Shown: positions 52,878 through 61,668, counted from the stretch's first letter. The stretch is 64,000 nt of DNA from Photobacterium kagoshimensis (GCF_050337045.1 NZ_JAKJSO010000011.1:62001-126000); one strand, 5' to 3'. Numbers and translations: made by a program. The notes: a model not told the origin generated them from the letters alone.

Positions 52878-54827
52878 TTATGGCATCGCCAAAACAACGC
52901 GATTTTTCCCTGTCGCTTTCGCGTTATAGAGCGCTTCATCCGCTAGATTAAGCTTTTGATCTAGTCTGTTTTTTACCTGCCATATCGTCAGGCCAGTGCT
53001 TACTCCAATCGACGCTGTAATCGTTAACTCTCCCGCATCAGTCTTAAATGGCGAATCCGCCAACGCTTGATTCATGTGCTGAAAGACAGCCTCCACATTA
53101 CCATCATCTTCGAGTAAACAGACAAACTCTTCCCCACCCCAGCGTACAATAATGCCAGTAGAGGCAAGGACCGACTGCAAACGTGCCGCTGACTCAATTA
53201 ATACTTGATCACCCACGCTATGACCGTAAGTGTCATTAATTCCTTTAAAGTTATCTAAATCAATAATTGCTAGCGCTTTGCGTATATCGCGATCATTATC
53301 GGAATAGCCTGCAATATACGCTTCAAAAAAGCGTCGGTTACCCAGCTTGGTCAATGGATCCTGGCCATGTAATCGCTCTAATTCAACATTAAGGACATGC
53401 ATCCTATTACTATGGCGATAAATAATCACGATCCCTAACACCAAGAATAAAACCATCACAACAATCACTCGATGACGAAGCACTTGCTGCTCTAACAAGC
53501 TATCAGCTAATTGCTTTTCGGTGGTCGCTAGTTCAACTTTTTGTCTTAGCGACTGCGTTTCAAGTAACTGCTGAACCTGAAATAACTCACTTTGTCTTCT
53601 ATCAAATAGCTGGGTTTTGTTGGCTTTAGAATATAGTCGGAAATATTCTAAAGCTGCTTGATGATTGCCTAATAAATCGTAAGCTTCAGATAAGGCTTTA
53701 TTTAGGTGAGTTTGGAAATTTTGCGCATTAACTTGCTCAAACAATGTCTTCGCTTTAAATAAATCATCGATCACTTGATGAGGTTGACCTAATTCAATAT
53801 TCGATAGTGCGCGCCCCATCAAACATTGGCCATACTGTAAGGGGTATAGTGAACCATTCGGATAATTCAAACACTGGTTCGCAACAACCAACGCCTGTTG
53901 GTAATCACCTTCTAATCGCAATACATCAATTTCACTTTTTAACGCAATAAGTTTAAGCCTAGTAGATGTATTCTTATCAACATAGCTTTGCGCTATTTCA
54001 AGTGACTTCCGCGCATTCGTTGCTTGTTTTAGGCTGACATAAATATATGACTCATTAATATAGAGAACTTCTAGCAAACCTTTTTCATTAAGCTTACTTT
54101 CTTTATAGCGAGCTTTGCCCCTAACAATAAAATCGAGTGCTTTTTCCCAATCTTCTAAGTAAATATAAATTAAGCCAAGATTGGCTAAAAGCTTTGCATT
54201 GTAAATATGATTAGGGAAGGCTTTACCAAGTTCAACCCCTTGATGAAAGTAAGATTGCGCTTGCAATAAATCACCACTAATATTAGCGATAACACCTGCT
54301 GTATTGTACGCCTTAATCAATAAAGCGTCATAATGTATAGCCTCTGCAAGTTTGATAGCTTTATTTACTTGTTCTTTCGCTGCTTGTAGTTTTCCCGCAC
54401 GAATATTTTCAATGGCAAGCTCTACCAAGGAATCGGCTCTCAACCATTCTAAATCATACTTATTCGCCAGTACTTTTAGTTGTTGCATAAGTGCCACTAC
54501 TTTATCTGTATCTTGAATATGTAAGGCAATATTTACCTCAATCATCAATTGGTACGCGAATAGCTCTTTATTGTTGAAAACGCCCTTAGCTTTAAGCTGA
54601 TTTAATTTATCTAAGGATTGTTCGGGATCATACCGAGATAAATCACGAAGCGATAAAACGTCTCGGCCATTCGGTTGTTCTAAAATAATTTGATCGGGCA
54701 AAAAAGAAGAAAGTTGTGATTTGCTAGCAACACCAGATAATGGTAGAGGGCGAAGCACATACATAAGAATAAAAATTAGTAGGCAACTAACAATAGCCAG
54801 AATATATTTATTTGGATAACTACTCAT
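52878..54827 (-). CDS. TPR-repeat membrane diguanylate cyclase
   Basis: From the ATG at 54827 the protein has 649 residues. An N-terminal membrane segment (about 8-28) leads to a long periplasmic helical region of tetratricopeptide repeats (about 60-400), a short coiled coil, a second membrane segment near 455 and a GGDEF domain with intact RWGGEEF, about 85 residues from the end. It should make cyclic-di-GMP in response to periplasmic protein or ligand contacts through the TPRs. An in-frame ATG 33 bases upstream coincides with a TATAAT-like -10 box and is less likely. Confidence 0.9.
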   Translation of the reverse strand: MSSYPNKYILAIVSCLLIFILMYVLRPLPLSGVASKSQLSSFLPDQIILEQPNGRDVLSLRDLSRYDPEQSLDKLNQLKAKGVFNNKELFAYQLMIEVNIALHIQDTDKVVALMQQLKVLANKYDLEWLRADSLVELAIENIRAGKLQAAKEQVNKAIKLAEAIHYDALLIKAYNTAGVIANISGDLLQAQSYFHQGVELGKAFPNHIYNAKLLANLGLIYIYLEDWEKALDFIVRGKARYKESKLNEKGLLEVLYINESYIYVSLKQATNARKSLEIAQSYVDKNTSTRLKLIALKSEIDVLRLEGDYQQALVVANQCLNYPNGSLYPLQYGQCLMGRALSNIELGQPHQVIDDLFKAKTLFEQVNAQNFQTHLNKALSEAYDLLGNHQAALEYFRLYSKANKTQLFDRRQSELFQVQQLLETQSLRQKVELATTEKQLADSLLEQQVLRHRVIVVMVLFLVLGIVIIYRHSNRMHVLNVELERLHGQDPLTKLGNRRFFEAYIAGYSDNDRDIRKALAIIDLDNFKGINDTYGHSVGDQVLIESAARLQSVLASTGIIVRWGGEEFVCLLEDDGNVEAVFQHMNQALADSPFKTDAGELTITASIGVSTGLTIWQVKNRLDQKLNLADEALYNAKATGKNRVVLAMP

Positions 54828-54908
54828 ACATGTTAATAACAATCCCTTGGTGGCGGGCATTATACTTTAATATGCAGCAAGTTTAACCTTATTTACCTGA
54901 CTTCAATA

Positions 54909-54946
54909 ATAAAAAAACGCTATTGTCACCAATAGCGTTTTTTATC
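54909..54946. terminator. Bidirectional terminator
   Basis: ACGCTATTG...CAATAGCGT with a short loop is flanked by A6 and T6. It lies about 50 bases past the azlD stop and upstream of the TPR-GGDEF gene. Confidence 0.9.
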
Positions 54947-54994
54947 AAATAAAGGGGGAAATTTAGTCGAGGAAAACAATATGTATGTTTAAAC

Positions 54995-55318
54995 TTATCC
55001 TAGTAGGCTTTGAAACAACAACAGTGAGCCCATACCACTTAATACCACCCATACTAAGTCAAAGCGTAAACTCACAATGGTACATACAATCGCTGCCAGT
55101 ACGCGTGGGTTTTCAAGGCTAAACACCATGCTTGAGCCAGCACCAAGAATCTCAACTGCGATAATTGCTGGTAAAACGGTAACAGGAACAAAACGCAGCG
55201 TACGCTTCATTCGCTCAGACATTTCAAATGAACCTGCCATACCAATCACTGAAAAGCGAATCGCGAAAGTCACCGCTGCCATACCTAAGGTAAAGATTAA
55301 AAATGTAGTCATGTCCAT
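54995..55318 (-). CDS. AzlD-family transporter subunit, copy 1
   Basis: AzlD is the small membrane partner (four hydrophobic segments in 107 residues) of the AzlCD exporter, first linked to export of branched-chain amino acids and azaleucine. The protein is identical to copy 2 at 60609-60932, despite many silent DNA differences. The ATG lies one base after the azlC stop, so translation is coupled. Substrate here is unknown; the block context suggests an amino acid related to cysteine, serine or their products. Confidence 0.92.
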   Translation of the reverse strand: MDMTTFLIFTLGMAAVTFAIRFSVIGMAGSFEMSERMKRTLRFVPVTVLPAIIAVEILGAGSSMVFSLENPRVLAAIVCTIVSLRFDLVWVVLSGMGSLLLFQSLLG

Positions 55319-55319
55319 G

Positions 55320-56054
55320 TTATGCGCCTTCTACTTCAGTTACTTGGTTTTCTTGTTGTTGTTTACGCTGTTCTTTTTCTGTCGCAAGATCCATTTGGTA
55401 GCCGGCAAGCACACCAATTGCAGCGGCAATCACAAGGCCTAAAGAGTGCGGTAAGCCCGATAGCAAAATACCAGAGATAGTGGCAACCACAGCAGCAACA
55501 ATACATTCGCGGCTTTTTACTTGTGGAATAACAATCGCAATAAAGGCAGCAACCATCGCAAATTCTAAGCCGTAGTTCGCAATATCAGGGAAAGACGATC
55601 CCACTAACGCGCCCATCAAGTTAGCCAGTACCCAGTTGCCCCAGAACCCGAACATTGCCGCTAAGTAAAACCAATGGCGACCTTCTTTTTCTTTACGAAA
55701 TTCAGTAATGGTTGAAGCATACACTTCATCTGTTAAACCGTATGACATCAGCATACGAATATGCAGCGGGTATTCTTTGGCATGCTCTGATAACGATGCG
55801 CTGTATAACACATGACGTAAATTAATGATGAAGGTGGTCAACATAATCACCGCCATACTGGCGCCAGATTGGAATAAGCCAAGCGCTACCATCTGTGCAG
55901 AACCTGCAAAAACAGTAAATGCCCATAGCGTACTCTGCATAATGTCCATTCCCGCTTGGATACTAACAGCACCCACGATGAATGAGAATGGAAATGCCCC
56001 TATACACAAAGGCGCAATCGCTTTAAAACCAGCGCTCATTAATTGTTTTTTCAT
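55320..56054 (-). CDS. AzlC-family transporter subunit, copy 1
   Basis: AzlC is the large subunit of the AzlCD exporter. The 244-residue protein has about seven membrane segments and the family motifs PLCIGAFPFSFIVGAVSIQAG near 15 and FAGSAQMVALGLFQSGAS near 50. A charged Gln/Glu-rich C-terminal tail differs between the two copies. It is divergent from ridA, with an operator-rich region between. Confidence 0.93.
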   Translation of the reverse strand: MKKQLMSAGFKAIAPLCIGAFPFSFIVGAVSIQAGMDIMQSTLWAFTVFAGSAQMVALGLFQSGASMAVIMLTTFIINLRHVLYSASLSEHAKEYPLHIRMLMSYGLTDEVYASTITEFRKEKEGRHWFYLAAMFGFWGNWVLANLMGALVGSSFPDIANYGLEFAMVAAFIAIVIPQVKSRECIVAAVVATISGILLSGLPHSLGLVIAAAIGVLAGYQMDLATEKEQRKQQQENQVTEVEGA

Positions 56055-56262
56055 TGCTTCAACTCTTCAAAAAGAAACTTCAAAATTATTTGCAGATGCA
56101 AATATATTGGAGGCGTTCACTTTCAACAAGCGATTAATCGCAAATAACCAAAAAGTGTTAACTAGATCAAAAAAGGCATACCAAACCGCGATTAAACAAG
56201 ACAAAAGTCACATATCATGCTGGGACCACACATAAAAAGTCTCTTTAATTTCAAATTACCAA

Positions 56263-56290
56263 TTGCAAGTTGCAAATTATTTTGTATCAT
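56263..56290 (+). promoter_or_regulatory. Promoter of ridA-cyuA, copy 1
   Basis: TTGCAA (-35), 16-bp spacer and TATCAT (-10), directly followed by the TGCAA-N6-TTGCA palindrome. The same spacing is found in copy 2. Confidence 0.6.
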
Positions 56291-56293
56291 AAG

Positions 56294-56309
56294 TGCAAAT
56301 TAAATTGCA
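56294..56309. promoter_or_regulatory. Operator palindrome TGCAA-N6-TTGCA, copy 1
   Basis: TGCAA-ATTAAA-TTGCA lies just after the -10 box, where a bound repressor would block transcription. It is conserved in position and sequence in copy 2 (61888-61903). Confidence 0.6.
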
Positions 56310-56363
56310 GCTACGGATTATCCCCATAACGCTGCACTCGTATTAACGACAAAGGCTAAATCC

Positions 56364-56744
56364 ATGAAAACTGTTGTAACTTCTGAAAATGCACCAGCTG
56401 CTATCGGTCCATACTCTCACGGTACTGCGTACAACAATTTAATCTTCACTTCTGGTCAACTACCTGTTGATGCTGCAACTAGCCAAGTAGCCGAAGGGGG
56501 GATTACCGCGCAATCCATCCAATCACTAAAAAACCTGGTTAGCGTTGTTGAAGCAGGCGGCGGTGATGTAAATACCATTCTAAAAACAACCTGTTACTTA
56601 GCTAACATCGCTGATTTCGCTGCATTTAATGAAGTGTACAAAACAGTTTTTGAAACCGATTGCCCAGCGCGTAGCTGCTTCGCAGTTAAAGATCTGCCAT
56701 TAGGCGTTTTAGTTGAAGTTGAAGCAATCGCGCACGCGAAATAA
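56364..56744 (+). CDS. ridA: RidA family enamine/imine deaminase, copy 1
   Basis: RidA hydrolyses reactive enamines such as 2-aminoacrylate, made by PLP or Fe-S dehydratases of serine, threonine and cysteine, before they damage enzymes. The 126-residue protein has the family core NLIFTSGQLPVD, the catalytic arginine in CPARSCFAV near 103 and the C-terminal VLVEVEAIAHAK. It precedes a cysteine desulfidase-like gene by 10 bases, so it is placed to remove the by-product of that enzyme. Confidence 0.96.
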   Translation: MKTVVTSENAPAAIGPYSHGTAYNNLIFTSGQLPVDAATSQVAEGGITAQSIQSLKNLVSVVEAGGGDVNTILKTTCYLANIADFAAFNEVYKTVFETDCPARSCFAVKDLPLGVLVEVEAIAHAK

Positions 56745-56754
56745 GGGGCGAGTC

Positions 56755-58032
56755 ATGAAAGCACAATGGAAGCAGTACATCGGCATCATCAACTCAGTCG
56801 TTAAACCTGCACTGGGTTGTACTGAGCCAATTTCAGCTGCTTACGCCTCATCAGCCGTTGCCAGCATGCTAGGTGGCACACCTGAGACATTAAAAGTGTT
56901 TGTTTCTGACAACCTTTACAAAAACTCAATGGGTGTATTTGTACCAGGTACAGGCAAAATCGGCTTGCACATTGCGTCAGCAGCGGGTGCTGTGGCGGGT
57001 GATTTTGATGCGGGCCTTGAAGTGCTTGCGAAAATCACACCAAGCGATGTCGAACAAGCGCAAGCATTGATCGATGCAGGTAATGTTGATGTTTCTCGCT
57101 ACAACACCAGTGAGTTTATCTTCTGCCGCGTGATTGCAACTAAAGGTAAGGATACGGCCGAGATCACCATCAGTGGTGGCCATACCCGTATCGCAGAAAA
57201 ACGCTTTAACGACGAAGTGATCTTCTCTGCAGATAAAGAAGAAGGCGCGGCATCAACCGCTTCTATTTGTGATGGCGTAGAAATCAGCATTCGTGACATC
57301 TACGATTTCGCAACTCAAGCCGACTTTGCTGATATCGAATTTATCCTTGAGGCGAAAAAGCTAAACAGTGCACTTTCGCAAGAAGGGATGGATCATGAGT
57401 ACGGCCTACAAATTGGTCGTACCATGGACAGCAGCATGGCAGACGGCATGATGGGCAAATGCCTATCGAACGAAATCCTAATGTACACATCAGCAGCATC
57501 CGATGCGCGCATGGGTGGTGCAAGTTTACCTGCAATGAGTAACTACGGCAGTGGTAACCAAGGTATCGCAGCGACTGTGCCTGTTGTAAAAACCGCTGAG
57601 TTCGTTGGTGCAAATGATGAAACATTAGCACGCGCGTTAATCATGAGTCACTTAGGTGCGGTTTACATCAAGTCTCATTACCCACCGCTATCTGCATTTT
57701 GTGGTAACACGGCCACCAGCTCTGCAGCAGCAATGGCGATGGTTTACCTACGTGGCGGTGACTTTGCGCAATCTTGTTTTGCTATTCAAAACGTACTGAG
57801 TGACACCACAGGTATGGTTTGTGATGGTGCAAAAGCAACCTGTGCGATGAAAGTGGGCAGTTCTTCTCAAGCCGCTGTTAAGTCGATGCTACTTGCGATG
57901 AACAACCACGCTGCAGCAATGCAGGGCGTTATTTCACGCGATGTTGAAAAAACCATCCGCAATGTTGGCCGTATGGTTAGCGCGGGAATGGGACAAACAG
58001 ACAAAGAAATCATTGAAATCATGTCTGTTTAA
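56755..58032 (+). CDS. cyuA: CyuA-like L-cysteine desulfidase (UPF0597), copy 1
   Basis: Members of UPF0597 (E. coli YhaM/CyuA and archaeal L-cysteine desulfidase) are [4Fe-4S] enzymes that break L-cysteine into pyruvate, sulfide and ammonia, passing through 2-aminoacrylate. The 425-residue protein has ALGCTEPIS near 20, FCGNTATSSAAAM near 310 and CDGAKATCAMKVGSSSQAA near 360, which hold the likely cluster cysteines. The ATG at 56755 follows GGGGCGAG; the longer frame overlapping ridA is not supported. Serine as substrate cannot be excluded. Confidence 0.92.
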   Translation: MKAQWKQYIGIINSVVKPALGCTEPISAAYASSAVASMLGGTPETLKVFVSDNLYKNSMGVFVPGTGKIGLHIASAAGAVAGDFDAGLEVLAKITPSDVEQAQALIDAGNVDVSRYNTSEFIFCRVIATKGKDTAEITISGGHTRIAEKRFNDEVIFSADKEEGAASTASICDGVEISIRDIYDFATQADFADIEFILEAKKLNSALSQEGMDHEYGLQIGRTMDSSMADGMMGKCLSNEILMYTSAASDARMGGASLPAMSNYGSGNQGIAATVPVVKTAEFVGANDETLARALIMSHLGAVYIKSHYPPLSAFCGNTATSSAAAMAMVYLRGGDFAQSCFAIQNVLSDTTGMVCDGAKATCAMKVGSSSQAAVKSMLLAMNNHAAAMQGVISRDVEKTIRNVGRMVSAGMGQTDKEIIEIMSV

Positions 58033-58040
58033 AGTCCATA

Positions 58041-58070
58041 ATCGCCACCTATATCGGGTGGCGATTATAT
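58041..58070 (+). terminator. Terminator of ridA-cyuA, copy 1
   Basis: ATAATCGCCACC pairs with GGGTGGCGATTAT, followed by a T-poor tail (ATTCCCC). Copy 2 has a similar hairpin at 63639-63671. Confidence 0.65.
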
Positions 58071-58091
58071 TCCCCCCACACTATCACAGTT

Positions 58092-58181
58092 GCAAACGAA
58101 AGCAGTTTCACTTGCATGCCTATTCATAATCCAGTGTGAAACACGGAAAAGCATGCAGCACGTCAGAATGTTTTCGTTTGC
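58092..58181. promoter_or_regulatory. Paired operator elements before the regulator, copy 1
   Basis: GCAAACGAAAGC (58092-58103) and GTTTTCGTTTGC (58170-58181) form an imperfect inverted pair, 11 of 12 bases, upstream of the regulator gene. Copy 2 has GCTTTCGTTTGC at the same place relative to its start, so these may be autoregulatory sites. Confidence 0.5.
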
Positions 58182-58199
58182 TTTGAAAGGAAATGGAAA

Positions 58200-58847
58200 A
58201 TGCTAGTCACCTTATCAGTGAGCGATAAATTAATCCTCGATGCGATGTGTAATGTCGTCGATGGTATCGCGGCAATGTATGGCCAACACACAGAAGTTGC
58301 GCTTCACAGCTTAGACATTGAAAATCCATCTATAATCAAAATCGCTAATGGCCATGTAACTGGCCGCGATATTGGTGCCCCCATTACTAACCTCGCCCTT
58401 GAGAAGTTAAAATCGGGTGCTGATATTTCAGAGCCTTATTTCAGCCGCTGCTCTAAAGGTAAATTGATTCGCTCTGTCACCACTATCATTCGTAATGATG
58501 TTGGCACGGCAATCGCTCTGCTCTGCATTAATGCAGATATGGATGCTCCTATTCATTCATTTTTGAGCTCGATGCTCCCCAATACGCTACCACTCGACTC
58601 AGCATCGCTATCACCAGAAACGTTTGCTAAAAACCCTGACGAAATGCTGAACGACTCTATTGAGCGCGTCAAACACGCGACCATGGAAGATCGCTCAATT
58701 CCAACCCACAAACGTAGCCGCGTGATTGTTGAGCAACTGTTTGAAAATGGTGTGTTCAACATTAAAGATGCCATTGTGATCACCGCTGAATCTTTGGGTG
58801 TCTCACGCGATACGGTTTACCGTTATTTACGCGATCTAAAAAAATAG
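58200..58847 (+). CDS. YheO-like PAS / HTH transcriptional regulator, copy 1
   Basis: The 215-residue protein has an N-terminal YheO-type PAS domain (about 10-125, with AALHSLDIENPS-like and GRDIGAPITNLAL segments) and a C-terminal helix-turn-helix (about 160-213, ending VSRDTVYRYLRDLKK). Regulators of this type, such as DauR, control amino-acid catabolism. It follows cyuA in the same direction after a terminator and probably regulates the block. AAAGGAAATGG precedes the ATG. Confidence 0.92.
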   Translation: MLVTLSVSDKLILDAMCNVVDGIAAMYGQHTEVALHSLDIENPSIIKIANGHVTGRDIGAPITNLALEKLKSGADISEPYFSRCSKGKLIRSVTTIIRNDVGTAIALLCINADMDAPIHSFLSSMLPNTLPLDSASLSPETFAKNPDEMLNDSIERVKHATMEDRSIPTHKRSRVIVEQLFENGVFNIKDAIVITAESLGVSRDTVYRYLRDLKK

Positions 58848-58878
58848 TCAATGAAGAGCGTTTTGCTCTCTTATATCA

Positions 58879-58903
58879 AGGCGCATTGTGCGCCTTTTTC
58901 TTT
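58879..58903 (+). terminator. Terminator of the regulator gene, copy 1
   Basis: AAGGCGC / GCGCCTT with a short ATTGT loop is followed by TTTCTTT, 32 bases past the stop. Confidence 0.88.
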
Positions 58904-58983
58904 GCGCTAAATTCACCATCAACAGCCAAAATGCTACCCTAGCCTTTAGGATAATTACCCTACCTAGCTAAGGAACAACATTC

Positions 58984-59892
58984 ATGCTATTCACTATTGT
59001 TGGCGCTGGTGCCATTGGTTGTCTTTGGGCGGCCTCACTCGCTAAAGCTCACTCGGTTCATCTATGGACACGACACGCTCAGCCGAATAGCGTATTTGCT
59101 TTCACTCCCTTAGCGCCTGACTCTGCCGCTGAAACATCGACAGCCTTCAACCTTCCAAGTAATCAAACAAAGTTACTGCAACAAAGTGATTGCGTGCTTA
59201 TTACTGTAAAGGCCTTCCATGTAGAACAAGCGATTGAAGCCATTCAACCTTGGCTATCACCTGCTACACCAGTTGTTATCATGCACAATGGTATGGGTAG
59301 CCAAGCAGCCGCATTGCAAAAACTGCCGCATAATCCTATTTTGTATGCCACTACGTCACAAGCGGCCTTCAAGCCACAGGCAGATCATGTTCAACACACT
59401 GGCATAGGCCAAACATGGATAGGGGCAATTAATCCTGCCGCGCAGCCGTTACAGTTCTTAGCGGATACGTTCAATAAGGTGCTCGCCCCCTGTCAATGGC
59501 ACGTAGATATTCAACACCCCCTGTGGCAAAAGCTGGCCATTAACTGCGCCATTAACCCGTTAACCGCGCTGCACCAATGCAAAAATGGCGAACTCGCCCA
59601 ACCACAATACCAAGCCGCACTCAGCAACATTTGCCAAGAAGTGGCTGAAATTATGTGTGCAGAAGGCTACCTCACCACAGCAAACACTCTTAAAGCTCAG
59701 GTTGATAAGGTTATTCATGCTACCGCTAACAACCTTTCTTCAATGAACCAAGATGTTTGTCACCACCGCCAGACAGAAATCGACTATATTACTGGGCATA
59801 TTGTGCGACGTGGTCAAGACTACAACATACGTACTCCTTTTAACGCCGAGCTATGGCAACAGATTAAAACAATGGAGCAAAACGCCTCATGA
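58984..59892 (+). CDS. panE: 2-dehydropantoate 2-reductase
   Basis: PanE reduces ketopantoate to pantoate with NADPH on the way to coenzyme A. The 302-residue protein has the nucleotide motif VGAGAIGCLWAASLAK at the N terminus, VKAFHVEQAI near 80, HNGMGSQA near 102, the catalytic lysine in WQKLAINCAINPLTAL near 180, and a C-terminal QDVCHHRQTEIDYITG. It overlaps yajL by 4 bases, an order common in gammaproteobacteria. It lies between the two copies of the azl block. Confidence 0.95.
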   Translation: MLFTIVGAGAIGCLWAASLAKAHSVHLWTRHAQPNSVFAFTPLAPDSAAETSTAFNLPSNQTKLLQQSDCVLITVKAFHVEQAIEAIQPWLSPATPVVIMHNGMGSQAAALQKLPHNPILYATTSQAAFKPQADHVQHTGIGQTWIGAINPAAQPLQFLADTFNKVLAPCQWHVDIQHPLWQKLAINCAINPLTALHQCKNGELAQPQYQAALSNICQEVAEIMCAEGYLTTANTLKAQVDKVIHATANNLSSMNQDVCHHRQTEIDYITGHIVRRGQDYNIRTPFNAELWQQIKTMEQNAS

Positions 59893-60506
59893 CACTTCTA
59901 CCCACTTCCACTCCGAAGATTGCAGTTTGTATCGCCCCAGGCACCGAAGAGATGGAAGCGATTACCGCTATTGATATCCTGCGTCGTGCTAATTTCGATG
60001 TGACAATTGCCAGTGTCGCATCTGATGGTGCACTAATCGTTGAAGGCTCTCGCGGCATCAAGCTGGTTGCTGACATCGCATTAGTTGAAGTTGCCGATAT
60101 TGAATTTGATTGTGTGGTACTGCCAGGCGGTTTAGGTGGGGCTGAATGTTTCCGTGATAGTCCATTACTAGTCGAGTTTGTCAATCAACACCGCTACGAC
60201 GGTAAGTTAGTCGCTGCCATCTGTGCAACACCCGCTATCTTGTTGCAACATCACGATATGTACCCTGAAGCGTACATGACGGCACATCCTTCAGTGATGG
60301 AACAAATCCCCGCTAATAAGCGAAAAGTAAAACGGGTATTTTTTGATACCAACCACAACCTACTCACCAGCCAAGGTCCAGGGACTGCACAAGAGTTTGC
60401 ATTAGATATTGTGGTACAACTTACAGGCAAAGAACGCGCAGCAGAAGTGGCGGGGCCTATGGTGGTATGGCCAAACATGCATTACGACGTGTTACCTCAA
60501 AAATAG
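59889..60506 (+). CDS. yajL: DJ-1/YajL family protein
   Basis: YajL is a DJ-1 superfamily protein implicated in protection against oxidative and carbonyl stress. The 205-residue sequence has a glutamate near 20 (GTEEMEA), VVLPGGLGGAECFRDS near 77, and the reactive cysteine in AAICATPAILL near 108. Its ATG overlaps the panE stop. A terminator lies 30 bases downstream. Confidence 0.94.
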   Translation: MTLLPTSTPKIAVCIAPGTEEMEAITAIDILRRANFDVTIASVASDGALIVEGSRGIKLVADIALVEVADIEFDCVVLPGGLGGAECFRDSPLLVEFVNQHRYDGKLVAAICATPAILLQHHDMYPEAYMTAHPSVMEQIPANKRKVKRVFFDTNHNLLTSQGPGTAQEFALDIVVQLTGKERAAEVAGPMVVWPNMHYDVLPQK

Positions 60507-60537
60507 CGTGACGACGATTTTGAATAAATGCCAGAAA

Positions 60538-60570
60538 CACAAAACGCAGCGAATTCGCTGCGTTTTTTCT
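60538..60570. terminator. Bidirectional terminator
   Basis: AACGCAGCGAA / TTCGCTGCGTT (arms around a central EcoRI-like site) is flanked by A-rich sequence and T6. It serves yajL and, on the minus strand, azlD copy 2. Confidence 0.9.
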
Positions 60571-60608
60571 AGCTAGTGTACAAATTTTACAACCTGCTGT
60601 TCTCGCTA

Positions 60609-60932
60609 TTAACCCAGTAGGCTTTGGAACAACAATAGTGAACCCATACCGCTTAATACCACCCATACTAAGTCAAAACGCAGACTCACAATGGTACAAA
60701 CGATAGCCGCAAGCACGCGTGGGTTTTCTAGGCTAAAGACCATGCTCGAACCCGCACCAAGGATCTCAACCGCAATAATTGCTGGTAAAACGGTAACAGG
60801 AACAAAACGCAGCGTACGCTTCATACGCTCAGACATTTCAAATGAACCTGCCATACCGATCACTGAAAAGCGAATCGCGAAAGTCACCGCAGCCATACCT
60901 AAGGTAAAGATTAAAAATGTAGTCATGTCCAT
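60609..60932 (-). CDS. AzlD-family transporter subunit, copy 2
   Basis: The 107-residue protein is identical to copy 1, residue for residue, over four membrane segments, while the DNA differs mostly at silent positions. The frame is open 9 bases further upstream, but the ATG at 60932, one base after the azlC stop, matches copy 1. It completes the AzlCD exporter of this block. Confidence 0.92.
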   Translation of the reverse strand: MDMTTFLIFTLGMAAVTFAIRFSVIGMAGSFEMSERMKRTLRFVPVTVLPAIIAVEILGAGSSMVFSLENPRVLAAIVCTIVSLRFDLVWVVLSGMGSLLLFQSLLG

Positions 60933-60933
60933 G

Positions 60934-61668
60934 TTATGCACCTTCTACTTCAGTTGCTTGGTTTGCTTCTTGTTGTTTACGTAGCTCTTTCTCTGTCGCC
61001 AGATCCATTTGGTAACCGGCAAGTACACCGATTGCAGCTGCAATTACTAACCCTAACGAGTGTGGTAGACCTGATAGTAAAATACCGGAGATCGTTGCCA
61101 CGACAGCAGCCACGATACATTCACGGCTCTTCACTTGTGGAATAACAATTGCGATAAAGGCTGCAACCATTGCAAACTCTAACCCGTAGTTTGCAATATC
61201 AGGGAAAGATGACCCAACCAGTGCCCCCATTAAGTTTGCTAGCACCCAGTTTCCCCAGAAACCAAACATTGCGGCTAAATAGAACCAGTGGCGACCCTCT
61301 TTTTCTTTACGTACCTCTGTGATTGTAGAGGCGTACACTTCATCCGTGAGTCCATAAGCCATCAGCATACGAATATGCAGCGGGTATTCCTTGGCGTGCT
61401 CGGATAACGAAGCACTATAAAGTACATGACGTAAATTAATGATAAAGGTCGTCAGCATGATCACCGCCATGCTTGCTCCAGACTGAAATAAGCCAAGCGC
61501 TACCATTTGTGCAGAGCCTGCAAATACCGTAAACGCCCATAATGTACTCTGCATAATATCCATTCCCGCTTGGATACTAACCGCACCCACAATAAAGGAA
61601 AATGGAAAAGCACCAATACACAAGGGTGCGATGGCTTTTAGTCCCGCACTCATTAATTGTTTTTTCAT
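60934..61668 (-). CDS. AzlC-family transporter subunit, copy 2
   Basis: The 244-residue protein differs from copy 1 at about seven positions, four of them in the charged C-terminal tail. The start at 61668 (MKKQLMSAG) matches copy 1; an upstream in-frame ATG at 61716 is not conserved. Membrane topology and motifs are as in copy 1. Confidence 0.93.
   Translation of the reverse strand: MKKQLMSAGLKAIAPLCIGAFPFSFIVGAVSIQAGMDIMQSTLWAFTVFAGSAQMVALGLFQSGASMAVIMLTTFIINLRHVLYSASLSEHAKEYPLHIRMLMAYGLTDEVYASTITEVRKEKEGRHWFYLAAMFGFWGNWVLANLMGALVGSSFPDIANYGLEFAMVAAFIAIVIPQVKSRECIVAAVVATISGILLSGLPHSLGLVIAAAIGVLAGYQMDLATEKELRKQQEANQATEVEGA

Larger units (their letters stand above)
56055..56363. promoter_or_regulatory. 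Divergent control region azlC / ridA, copy 1
   Basis: This region contains several TGCAA-type half-sites: a TTTGCA-GA-TGCAAA palindrome at 56089-56102 near azlC, and a cluster at 56263-56310 before ridA. Copy 2 keeps the ridA-side arrangement and TGCAAATATATT near azlC, although the rest is diverged. Confidence 0.6.
54985..58850. repeat. First copy of the azlDC-ridA-cyuA-regulator block
   Basis: This segment of about 3.9 kb has the same gene order, directions and spacing as 60605 to beyond 64000. AzlD is identical in protein sequence, RidA differs at 4 of 126 positions, AzlC at about 7 of 244, and CyuA at roughly 40 of 425. The DNA is diverged mainly at third codon positions, with nearly identical patches. 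Confidence 0.95.
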
